Source: Providencia rustigianii DSM 4541
GTDB lineage: Bacteria; Pseudomonadota; Gammaproteobacteria; Enterobacterales; Enterobacteriaceae
NCBI RefSeq assembly: GCF_000156395.1
Contig: NZ_GG703817.1
Coordinates: forward strand, 829,395 to 893,394
Reading direction: 5' to 3'
Length of the DNA stretch: 64,000 bases
Part shown: positions 19,808 through 25,947 of the stretch, piece by piece
Layout: each line of letters starts with the position of its first letter
Numbering within the stretch: position 1 is the stretch's first letter
Notes under the pieces: model-generated
What the model saw: the letters and a program-made list of their open reading frames with translations, nothing else
The model's database searches: none
What the model was told of the DNA's origin: nothing
Program-made: the position numbers and the translations under genes

Positions 19808-20242
19808 ATGTTTGATTATTCAGCAGTGGTAGAATTTATTGAGGACGAAGGGGTATATGAAATTAATTTTTGTGATTTTCCTGATGTGCAAGGTGTAACT
19901 TATTTACAAGAAGATGTTGAATTAGAAGCAGAAGAAACTCTTACAGCAGCAATTGCCGAGCTTATTTCTTTACGAGCCCCTATTCCTCTCCCTGAAAATA
20001 CCGCTCCTAATGCTTTTATCGTTCATTTACCGATTCTTTCCTGCTTAAAAATCGCTCTACATAATGCGATTTTAGAAACACAAACTCGCCGTGCAGATTT
20101 AGCCCGTAAGCTTAATATCAATGCTCAGCAAATTGAGAGGCTGCTCGATATTCAGCATGCTTCTAAAATTGAAGCTTTGGAGCAAGCCTTATACTTAGTC
20201 GGCTATGAAACAAAAGTCTCCGTAAAAAAGCTAGCTATCTAA
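19808..20242 (+). CDS. Solitary HicB-family antitoxin
   Basis: A 144-residue protein with the two-part HicB layout. The N-terminal part is a degraded RNase-H-like fold (MFDYSAVVEFIEDEGVYEIN, then FPDVQGVTYLQEDVELEAEE). The C-terminal part is a helix-turn-helix at about 85-135 (TRRADLARKLNINAQQIERL). E. coli HicB aligns over the whole length. No hicA toxin gene (about 60 codons with the dsRBD-like fold) is seen on either side. It has a strong ribosome site (GGGAGAGGAAA). It may be an orphan antitoxin acting as a regulator, or the remaining half of a decayed pair. Confidence 0.8.
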   Translation: MFDYSAVVEFIEDEGVYEINFCDFPDVQGVTYLQEDVELEAEETLTAAIAELISLRAPIPLPENTAPNAFIVHLPILSCLKIALHNAILETQTRRADLARKLNINAQQIERLLDIQHASKIEALEQALYLVGYETKVSVKKLAI

Positions 20243-20334
20243 CTCTTTCTTAAACTAGCTAAAACTATAAAAATAACCATCCAGCCCAAGGACGGGCTAG
20301 ATTGAGATAATAAAGTTGAGTCACAACTATGCGG

Positions 20335-20492
20335 TCAATTTATAGCGCTAATCAATTTAGCGACGATTGCTAAGTCGTTTTCCAATAACTCTTCGCACTC
20401 GGCTTTTGTATAGATTTTTGTGAGAATAATATCAGGGTCTGTATGCTCATAAGTACCGTATTAGTACGGGGGCATATCCCTCAAAATTAGTC
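20335..20492 (-). pseudogene. Remnant of a phage GH24 lysozyme
   Basis: On the minus strand two frames carry pieces of a phage endolysin. The first has TNFEGYAPV, like the glutamate-containing start of GH24 lysozymes. The second has YEHTDPDIILTKIYTKAECE and ELLENDLAIVAK, like the lysozyme block around YGHTG..I..G..YT..EC..LL..DL. The middle (expected YGxT segment) is deleted and the frame shifts; a TGA ends it early at 20335-20337. It is the scar of an older phage next to the present prophage. Assignment is from memory of the family pattern. Confidence 0.45.
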
Positions 20493-20630
20493 ACCGTGAC
20501 GACAGTTAAAACCGTGTATGGTCCCTATGAATCATAGTCAGTGTATGATTAAAATTCTGTGGCGGCGTATACAAAAAAAGCCACGCAATGCGCAGCCTTG
20601 AAGAATTTATATCATGGAGTATCTATATTG

Positions 20631-21080
20631 TTATGGCTTTACACTATAACGACTTGCTATAGCAATACGATTAAAAGCGCCTATCGTGATAGATATCCAT
20701 TCAATGAGTGCTAGCTGATCCTCACTCCAATATTTTGCAGCGTTTTCGTAAATATCATTAGATATATGGCCATCATGGACCATGTTTACCGACTCCACTA
20801 ACAAGAACGCTGCTTTTTCTTTCTCTGTAAAGTAATCAGCCTCCTTCCATACTGGAACCAATGCTATTTTATCAATACTGATTTGGCATTTTTGTGCATC
20901 TTGAGTGTGAAGTCTCACGCAGAAAGCACATCCATTAATTTGAGATACTCTCAACTTCAACAAATGAATAAATCCCTCTTCTAGGCCTACAGATACCGCT
21001 TGCTCATCAAGATGATTGCTAATCTCAATTAATTTACTATATGCATTCGGGGATTTTTTAGATAATGAAACTCTGCTCAT
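20631..21080 (-). CDS. AhpD-like carboxymuconolactone decarboxylase family protein
   Basis: A 149-residue protein with the family's CxxC redox motif and following histidine (INGCAFCVRLHTQDA, about residues 49-63). Members of this branch are small alkylhydroperoxidase-like enzymes or of unknown substrate; function beyond a thiol-redox reaction cannot be read from the sequence. It stands alone between a phage remnant and the attachment site of the prophage, so it may be part of the same variable stretch. Confidence 0.85.
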   Translation of the reverse strand: MSRVSLSKKSPNAYSKLIEISNHLDEQAVSVGLEEGFIHLLKLRVSQINGCAFCVRLHTQDAQKCQISIDKIALVPVWKEADYFTEKEKAAFLLVESVNMVHDGHISNDIYENAAKYWSEDQLALIEWISITIGAFNRIAIASRYSVKP

Positions 21081-21296
21081 ATAAACTCCAATTTACATTC
21101 AGATTCAGACTGAATACATATAATCAGTTTAAATAAACCTGATCTATCATGTTTGTGCGTTGGGTATATCGGATAAAAAAGGCCACACTCGGCGACCTCT
21201 ATTCATTGATTGATCTAATTTATGAACAACGTTTAGTGGCTATGTCCCAAATGATATGTATAAGTAACGCAATTAACACGTAACTCATTGAAAAAC

Positions 21297-21343
21297 TTGG
21301 TGGGCTGTTGGGGGTTCGAACCCCAGACCGAGCGATTAAGAGT
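21297..21343. repeat. attL: displaced 3' half of tRNA-Lys
   Basis: 47 bases match 50652-50698 except at 21315 (T against C) and 21333 (C against T). On the minus strand it spells the anticodon loop, the T arm, the acceptor 3' strand and CCA of tRNA-Lys, but no 5' half follows. This is the bacterial 3' end displaced when the phage integrated. Confidence 0.9.
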
Positions 21344-21436
21344 ACTTTTAACCGCCATCAAAAAACAATAACTTACTTATATTTCATCAATTTAAGAAAC
21401 GAATAAATACGAATAAATTTGATGATTAAGTTTTTC

Positions 21437-21457
21437 TGCTGCCATTTTGCTGCCATT
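21437..21457. promoter_or_regulatory. Putative integrase arm-binding site (left)
   Basis: The motif TGCTGCC-ATTT-TGCTGCC-ATT occurs here and, in the same orientation, at 50565-50585 near the other end. In the excised phage the two copies would flank the attP core at about 93 and 66 bases. That is where arm-type integrase sites lie. Each copy is itself a tandem of two TGCTGCCATT units. Confidence 0.6.
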
Positions 21458-22472
21458 ATTTTATTTTTTGTAGCGGGTTAAACTCTACAGCTTCTGACAG
21501 ATGATTAGGTGAAAAATGAGAGTACCGCATCGTCATTTTTATGTCTGTATGGCCTAGTATTCTTTGTAATACTAATATGTTACCCCCGGACATCATAAAG
21601 TGTGAAGCAAATGTATGGCGTAAAACATGTGATGATTGTTGTTTAGGTAACTCAATCCCTGTTCGCTCAAGAGCCGACCTAAAAGCAGAATAACACGATT
21701 TGAATAATCGGTTATTACCCTGCCCTTTTGGCAACTCATTTGCTAACTCATCACTAATTGGAATAGAACGATTGCGCTTACCTTTTGTTCTAACATATGT
21801 GATGGTGTTATTTCTAATCTGTGTTGCTGTTAAGTTTTCAGCTTCAGACCATCTAGCCCCTGTTGCAAGACAAATTTTAACGACGTGAATTAAATCTTTA
21901 GACGTACTTTTCTCACACTCAGATAGTAATAATCTAATTTCATCATCGCTAAGAAACCCCATCTCTTGCTCATCGGTTTTATATGACCGAACTTTTGCTA
22001 ATGGGTGTTCTTTTGTCCATTCATCTAGTCGAATTAATTCATTGAACATTGCCCTAAAATAAGCAAGCTCTAAATTAACAGTGCGTGGAGTTACAGTTTT
22101 TAATCTATCCGTTCGAACGATTTCTCCGCTTAACCTCTTTTCACGATAAATGGAAAAAATCTTTGCATTAAATTCAATCGCGAGAGGATCCCCCATAGCT
22201 TCACAAGCAAACAGCATTGAGGATTTTCGCTTTTTACCATCACCTAACGTTATACCATGAGCTCGAAACCAAGTTTCAACTAGCTCGGTTAGTTTACGCT
22301 TATCTTGTTTTTCACCAAGCCAAGGTTTCTCTTGTGACTCCTCAAGGAGGTAGCGCTCAAAAGCAATCGCTTCACCTTTAGTTGTAAAGAGTTTTCGTAC
22401 TCGTTTACCATTGCGACCATTAGGAAAACACTGAACCAACCAACGCCCGTCAGCTTGTTTTTTTATAGTCAT
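21456..22472 (-). CDS. int: Phage integrase, tyrosine recombinase (P2 type)
   Basis: A 338-residue tyrosine recombinase close to P2 Int. It has the N-terminal arm-binding domain (ADGRWLVQCFPNGRNGKR), a core-binding domain (about 60-160), and a catalytic domain with R207 (ATGARWSEAENL), K230, H282 and R285 (HVLRHTFASHF), H308 (LGHTDIKM) and the nucleophile Y317 (MRYSHF). It integrates the phage at the tRNA-Lys anticodon-side core. The gene ends 113 bases inside attL, and its stop codon overlaps a putative arm site. It follows the BRCT gene and repressor in the lysogenic transcript. Confidence 0.95.
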   Translation of the reverse strand: MTIKKQADGRWLVQCFPNGRNGKRVRKLFTTKGEAIAFERYLLEESQEKPWLGEKQDKRKLTELVETWFRAHGITLGDGKKRKSSMLFACEAMGDPLAIEFNAKIFSIYREKRLSGEIVRTDRLKTVTPRTVNLELAYFRAMFNELIRLDEWTKEHPLAKVRSYKTDEQEMGFLSDDEIRLLLSECEKSTSKDLIHVVKICLATGARWSEAENLTATQIRNNTITYVRTKGKRNRSIPISDELANELPKGQGNNRLFKSCYSAFRSALERTGIELPKQQSSHVLRHTFASHFMMSGGNILVLQRILGHTDIKMTMRYSHFSPNHLSEAVEFNPLQKIK

Positions 22473-22483
22473 ATTATTGATAG

Positions 22484-22966
22484 TTAATCTGTAAAATCAC
22501 CAGTAACAAGAAATTCACGAAACTGATTTTCATTCAGGATGATAATTCCCATTTCTCTAGCTTTATCCATTTTCATTTGGCTAGCGTTATACCCGTAACA
22601 TAATAGTTTTAAATGAACAGTTACTGACTTCCTTACAACCATTCCTGCATCAGCTGCTAACTCAGTTAGCTTTTCTTTATCAGCTTTAAGAAAGCCTGTA
22701 AAATGAACATCAAAAGTTTCAGATTTAGGCTTACTAACATAAAACTTACCTGTTTCTAAACCTTCCGATATATATTCTTCAGATTCATTTATAGAGTTGG
22801 TATACTTTATAACCCTATCTTTTCTAAATGTTTTTAACTTTCTATCTTCATCGGGTAATAAACTCTCACCTTGGAAATACTCATCATTTTCACTGACATT
22901 TGTTATTGATTGAGCTTTTACTTCATTTTTCGTATTTATATAAACAAAATTCAATATAGCACTCAC
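22484..22966 (-). CDS. BRCT-domain protein in the lysogeny module
   Basis: A 160-residue protein. The C-terminal part (about 88-155) reads as a BRCT domain: VHFTGFLKADKEKLTELAAD, AGMVVRKSVT, LLCYGYNASQMKMDKAREMG, then IIILNENQFREFL, the pattern seen at the end of bacterial NAD-dependent DNA ligases. An N-terminal hydrophobic stretch (AILNFVYI) may be a short membrane anchor; a charged linker follows. I chose the GTG at 22964-22966, after GAGGTGATATTT, over a TTG inside the repressor. It lies between repressor and int in the same direction, so it should be expressed in the lysogen. The role is unknown; a host-interaction or exclusion function is possible. Confidence 0.72.
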   Translation of the reverse strand: MSAILNFVYINTKNEVKAQSITNVSENDEYFQGESLLPDEDRKLKTFRKDRVIKYTNSINESEEYISEGLETGKFYVSKPKSETFDVHFTGFLKADKEKLTELAADAGMVVRKSVTVHLKLLCYGYNASQMKMDKAREMGIIILNENQFREFLVTGDFTD

Positions 22967-22976
22967 AAATATCACC

Positions 22977-23564
22977 TCATTGATTGTCAATGATAGTAAC
23001 AACACGTCCAATAATAGATATATCTTTTAGTTCACAATCGAAAGCCATTCCAGCCCCAGAAACTCTAACACGCTGCATAGGCATTCGAGTAAGTTCTCTA
23101 ATGCTTATTTTATCATCAATTTTAACGACCCATTTACCGTCATAAACTTCGCCAAATTTGCGGTCAACAATAAAATGATTCTGCCCATCTTGAAACATAA
23201 TAGGGTCACTAGGAAAAGGTGTACCCTGTTTGAACAGAACTTTATCAAACATAGCTATACCAGCCTCAAACTCTTCACCGTCTATAATTTTATATTTTTT
23301 AAGGCGTAATACGTCTAATTCCTCATGATCAAATTTTTTACCTTGACCTGTCGCAAGCCATTCAAGACTAACACCTGTTTCTGCAACACATCTAACAACT
23401 AAATCAGCAGGAAAATTATCTCTTTTATATCGCCCTGCTAAACTGCTAGAAGCCATTTCAAAGTGTTGAGCTAGCATAAGCTTAGAACCAAAACCATACG
23501 CTTCAATAATACGGTCAAGAACCGGAGCGCTCTCTCCAAACATTTCTAAATGAAATTTTCCCAT
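22977..23564 (-). CDS. CI-like prophage repressor
   Basis: A 195-residue repressor. The N-terminal helix-turn-helix (about 12-70: APVLDRIIEAYGFGSKLMLA, SLAGRYKRDNFPADLVVRC, GVSLEWLATGQG) is the CI-repressor HTH family (PF07022). The C-terminal half (LTRMPMQRVRVSGAGMAFDC, then GRVVTII) resembles the oligomerisation fold of such repressors. The ATG at 23562-23564 is preferred: the longer frame from TTG 23600 would start inside the promoter. It diverges from cox across the TTGTAGT operators. An Ala-Gly autocleavage site is not obvious, so relief of repression may need an antirepressor. Confidence 0.85.
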   Translation of the reverse strand: MGKFHLEMFGESAPVLDRIIEAYGFGSKLMLAQHFEMASSSLAGRYKRDNFPADLVVRCVAETGVSLEWLATGQGKKFDHEELDVLRLKKYKIIDGEEFEAGIAMFDKVLFKQGTPFPSDPIMFQDGQNHFIVDRKFGEVYDGKWVVKIDDKISIRELTRMPMQRVRVSGAGMAFDCELKDISIIGRVVTIIDNQ

Positions 23565-23589
23565 AGCTATACCATCTAATTCGTAAAAT

Positions 23590-23646
23590 ACTACAAACAA
23601 CTTGACTTGTAGTTAAATACGAAATAGACTCGCCTCACATTGTAGT
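23590..23646. promoter_or_regulatory. Lysis-lysogeny switch: operators and facing promoters
   Basis: ACTACAA (23590-23596) and TTGTAGT (23607-23613) form an inverted repeat with a 10-base spacer, and TTGTAGT recurs at 23640-23646. On the + strand TTGACT (23602-23607), 17 bases and TAGACT form a promoter toward cox. On the minus strand TTAACT, 17 bases and TAGTAT form one toward the repressor. The repeats overlap both, as expected of CI and/or Cox operators. Confidence 0.65.
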
Positions 23647-23703
23647 TTTTAACGAATTAACCCGGATATAGTTGAATAAAACCCGAATAGGAGATTTTGC
23701 ACT

Positions 23704-23928
23704 ATGCGCCCAATGATTTCAATCAACATTCCAGAACCATATATCACCATAGAAGCCTACTGTAAAAGATTTAATATGGCTAAAAGTACTGTTAATGACA
23801 TGATTGCCGACGGGCGCTTACCAGTACGAAAGAAACATAAAGGAATGAAAAAAGGCACTGTGTTTATTAACCTAGCAAAGCTTACAGTTGAAGCCTTATC
23901 AGACTGCGACATTTCGCTTAATGCGTAA
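23704..23928 (+). CDS. Cox-like regulator/excisionase
   Basis: A 74-residue basic protein with a winged-helix-type DNA-binding region: YITIEAYCKRFNMAKSTVND, MIADGRLPVRKKH, then a GTVFINLAKL strand. The pattern is that of Cox/MerR-like excisionases of P2-family phages. It is the first gene of the early rightward transcript, divergent from the repressor, the position of cox in P2 and HP1. It should repress the lysogenic promoter and direct excision with Int. An ATG three codons in is also possible. Confidence 0.78.
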   Translation: MRPMISINIPEPYITIEAYCKRFNMAKSTVNDMIADGRLPVRKKHKGMKKGTVFINLAKLTVEALSDCDISLNA

Positions 23929-23958
23929 CTAATTATTCGTATTAAGAGAATAAAAGCC

Positions 23959-24468
23959 ATGTTTGATTATCAAGCTTCCAAACAATCACATTTTGATGAT
24001 GCCTGTCGGGCTTTTGCCTTATCTCACAAAGGTGATCTTGTTCAGATTGCGGAAGCCATCGGCATGAATGCACAAATGTTGCGTAACAAATTAAACCCTG
24101 AACAGCCGCACAAGTTCACTTGGGATGATTTAGTAAAAGTGACGGATGTCACAGAAGATGCAACGCTGATTGATGGTTTGCTAGAACAATTACATTGTCA
24201 GCCTTCAGTGCCGTTGAATAATGCGAGCGAGGGTAATTTCCCTACTTATGTCCTTAATGCAACAGCTGAAGTCGGAAAATTAGCAAGCCAAGCGGTTTTA
24301 GGTGGTCATATCAATAGTACCCGTTCCGCTGAAATGAAACAGAGCGTAAATAATGCTATCCGTTGTTTAGCGCTAGTCGGTGTGACAATTTCAGCTCGTT
24401 TACATTCTTCTCCTGCGCTTGTATCCGCAATAGATACTGTTGTGGGATTTGGTCAATCAATTGTGTGA
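23959..24468 (+). CDS. Phage regulatory protein CII (P2/186 type)
   Basis: A 169-residue protein of the phage CP76/CII family (PF06892). It has DACRAFALSHKGDLVQIAEA and IGMNAQMLRNKLNPEQPHKF (helix-turn-helix, residues 13-50), then TWDDLVKVTDVTEDATLIDG, and a C-terminal helical region. In phage 186 CII activates establishment of lysogeny. It follows cox by 30 bases. Confidence 0.88.
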   Translation: MFDYQASKQSHFDDACRAFALSHKGDLVQIAEAIGMNAQMLRNKLNPEQPHKFTWDDLVKVTDVTEDATLIDGLLEQLHCQPSVPLNNASEGNFPTYVLNATAEVGKLASQAVLGGHINSTRSAEMKQSVNNAIRCLALVGVTISARLHSSPALVSAIDTVVGFGQSIV

Positions 24469-24475
24469 GGTAATC

Positions 24476-24610
24476 ATGACTCAAGCACATAAACAACAAT
24501 ACAAATATAAAGTCACAGGTGATTCATTTAAACATAAGAGCCCTAAAGATTTAAAAGTCATCATTCTTTTTATAATTTTTTCTATCGGTTATTTAATGTC
24601 TAGAGTGTAG
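24476..24610 (+). CDS. 44-residue membrane peptide
   Basis: A short frame (ATG 24476, TAG 24608-24610) starts 7 bases after cII behind TGAGGTAATC. The first 28 residues are polar and basic (MTQAHKQQYKYKVTGDSFKH), followed by one hydrophobic helix (VIILFIIFSIGYLM). It probably is a single-span inner-membrane peptide of the early operon. No family recognised. Confidence 0.6.
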   Translation: MTQAHKQQYKYKVTGDSFKHKSPKDLKVIILFIIFSIGYLMSRV

Positions 24611-24613
24611 GTA

Positions 24614-24970
24614 ATGGCTATGCAACAGAATTCAACAACATTAGAACGTCGATACATGCCGCTATCTATACAACAGAGAGCACATGGAATGAATAAGGTG
24701 GCAGAAATAAAATCTAAAACCTTAGGTTTAAGCAATCAAGAATTAAAGTTATTCATTAAAGAAATGCGCGATAGATTTAATGATGATTACGAAAACAATA
24801 AAAAATTACTCGGTATTATATTTTATATGGCAGGTATCGATAAAACCCGTTACAACTGCGAATTTGAGGAGTTAACATCAACGGAAATTTTTAATCTTGT
24901 TAAATCAATAAATTACATCAAGGCGGCAAGCGCATTGCTACCCAAGAATTTAACCTTACCACTTAATTAA
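24614..24970 (+). CDS. Early phage protein, possibly DUF5347
   Basis: A 118-residue, mostly helical protein (RAHGMNKVAEIKSKTLGLSN, ELKLFIKEMRDRF, NNKKLLGIIFYMAGIDKTRY, LPKNLTLPLN). The pattern recalls the DUF5347 family of enterobacterial prophages; I am not certain. Function unknown. It follows the 44-residue peptide by 3 bases. A second ATG two codons in is possible. A stem with arms TGACG/CGTCA follows at about 24990. Confidence 0.6.
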   Translation: MAMQQNSTTLERRYMPLSIQQRAHGMNKVAEIKSKTLGLSNQELKLFIKEMRDRFNDDYENNKKLLGIIFYMAGIDKTRYNCEFEELTSTEIFNLVKSINYIKAASALLPKNLTLPLN

Positions 24971-25041
24971 ACAATACTCATTTTATTCAATGACGTTAGC
25001 GCGTCAGGGATTCTTACACTTTAAATTTAAGGATTAAATAA

Positions 25042-25272
25042 ATGAATATGCCAGAACCAACATTTACATCGGTATTAGATACCACGTCAAGCGACGCAAT
25101 TTTAATTAACTGGAATCGTCAAGACGAGCGTCAAATTTGCAATGACCGTTATGTGTCACGCCTGCGTAAACTCCAAATGTATGTACTGACTGAAAAACCT
25201 GATTACGCGGTTATCAGTCAGTTAATCGAAAGTGAAATTGGGTATATAGAAAATACAAAAGGAGCGATGTAA
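25042..25272 (+). CDS. Small early phage protein, unknown
   Basis: A 76-residue acidic protein (SVLDTTSSDAILINWNRQDE, RQICNDRYVSRLRKLQMYVL, ESEIGYIENT). Small proteins of this kind sit between cII and gene A in P2-like phages; family not identified. It ends at TAA 25270-25272, immediately before the antisense gene that reads back toward it. Confidence 0.6.
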   Translation: MNMPEPTFTSVLDTTSSDAILINWNRQDERQICNDRYVSRLRKLQMYVLTEKPDYAVISQLIESEIGYIENTKGAM

Positions 25273-25278
25273 TGACTA

Positions 25279-25860
25279 TTAATCTCTTAACGGGGCGTAT
25301 TCAGGATACTTACCATTATCCGCACCGGGTGTCATACCAGTATCAACCTTTGCAATCCATGCAGGATAAATTTCACCAGCTACCAGTGATGCAAGAAATT
25401 CATTCATACGTGAAGGAACCACAAAGACATCTGTCGGCATTGTCAAATGTCGGTTGTCTCCACTCTGAAAAAGTAAAATCGTCTTACGTGTCGCCTGAAT
25501 CGCAAGGTGTAAGTCTGACTCTAGTTCTTCCAAGGAATCCCAAAACTCAGATTCAGGTATACGGGGGTGGTTACGTCCATGAATCATACTATCCAATCCG
25601 TGCTCAATTAGTTCTGTCCATTTTGCGTGCTCTATCCATTCGTTTGGAAAAATCTTGCGCAGGTGGTGCGCCAACGCATTTCGACAATCTTTTGATGGAA
25701 GCCAACGCCTTTCTATATGGTTTCGAGTGGCGCGCTGAAAAACGCCGCAAACCTCGTACAACTCGCCAGCTGATAAGAGCCTTACTTCGTTTGGAGGAAC
25801 GCCTACAGAAGACAACATATTAACAGTATCTATATATCTTTTATTTTCAGGTTTATTCAT
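25279..25860 (-). CDS. Antisense accessory gene with HEPN-like RNALAH motif
   Basis: A 193-residue frame reading against the early operon. The ATG at 25858-25860 follows TGAGGTATTC (good spacing). Composition looks like a globular helical protein: VGVPPNEVRLLSAGELYEVC, QRATRNHIERRWLPSKDCRN, ALAHHLRKIFPNEWIEHAKW, WDSLEELESDLHLAIQATRK. The R-N-A-L-A-H segment (about residue 65) fits the R-x4-H signature of HEPN ribonucleases, but no full domain could be confirmed. The opposite frame is also open for 183 codons behind GGAG, but has the Q/H/S-rich look of a shadow. Such inverted single genes in P2-like early regions are often lysogenic-conversion or phage-exclusion genes. Confidence 0.6.
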   Translation of the reverse strand: MNKPENKRYIDTVNMLSSVGVPPNEVRLLSAGELYEVCGVFQRATRNHIERRWLPSKDCRNALAHHLRKIFPNEWIEHAKWTELIEHGLDSMIHGRNHPRIPESEFWDSLEELESDLHLAIQATRKTILLFQSGDNRHLTMPTDVFVVPSRMNEFLASLVAGEIYPAWIAKVDTGMTPGADNGKYPEYAPLRD

Positions 25861-25877
25861 TGAATACCTCAATCAAT

Positions 25878-25913
25878 AGCGGCAGACCGAACAATATGCC
25901 GCTAACGCTTTTT
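25878..25913 (+). terminator. Hairpin before gene A / leader of antisense gene
   Basis: A 7-bp stem (AGCGGCA 25878-25884, TGCCGCT 25897-25903) with a 12-base loop is followed after five bases by TTTTT. On the + strand it may end the early transcript; on the minus strand it lies in the leader of the antisense gene. Confidence 0.45.
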
Positions 25914-25947
25914 AAAGTACCGCAGTATTCTTTTTCATGAGGTTTAA

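Noticed and set aside
23565..23600. Upstream TTG start of the CI repressor
   Set aside because: It would place the start within the predicted promoter and operator; ATG 23562-23564 is preferred.
25272..25823. 183-codon plus-strand ORF behind GGAG, opposite the antisense gene
   Set aside because: Its residues are rich in Gln, His, Ser and Tyr without protein-like pattern, while the opposite frame reads as an ordinary globular protein with its own ribosome site. It remains possible that the first few codons belong to an older gene.
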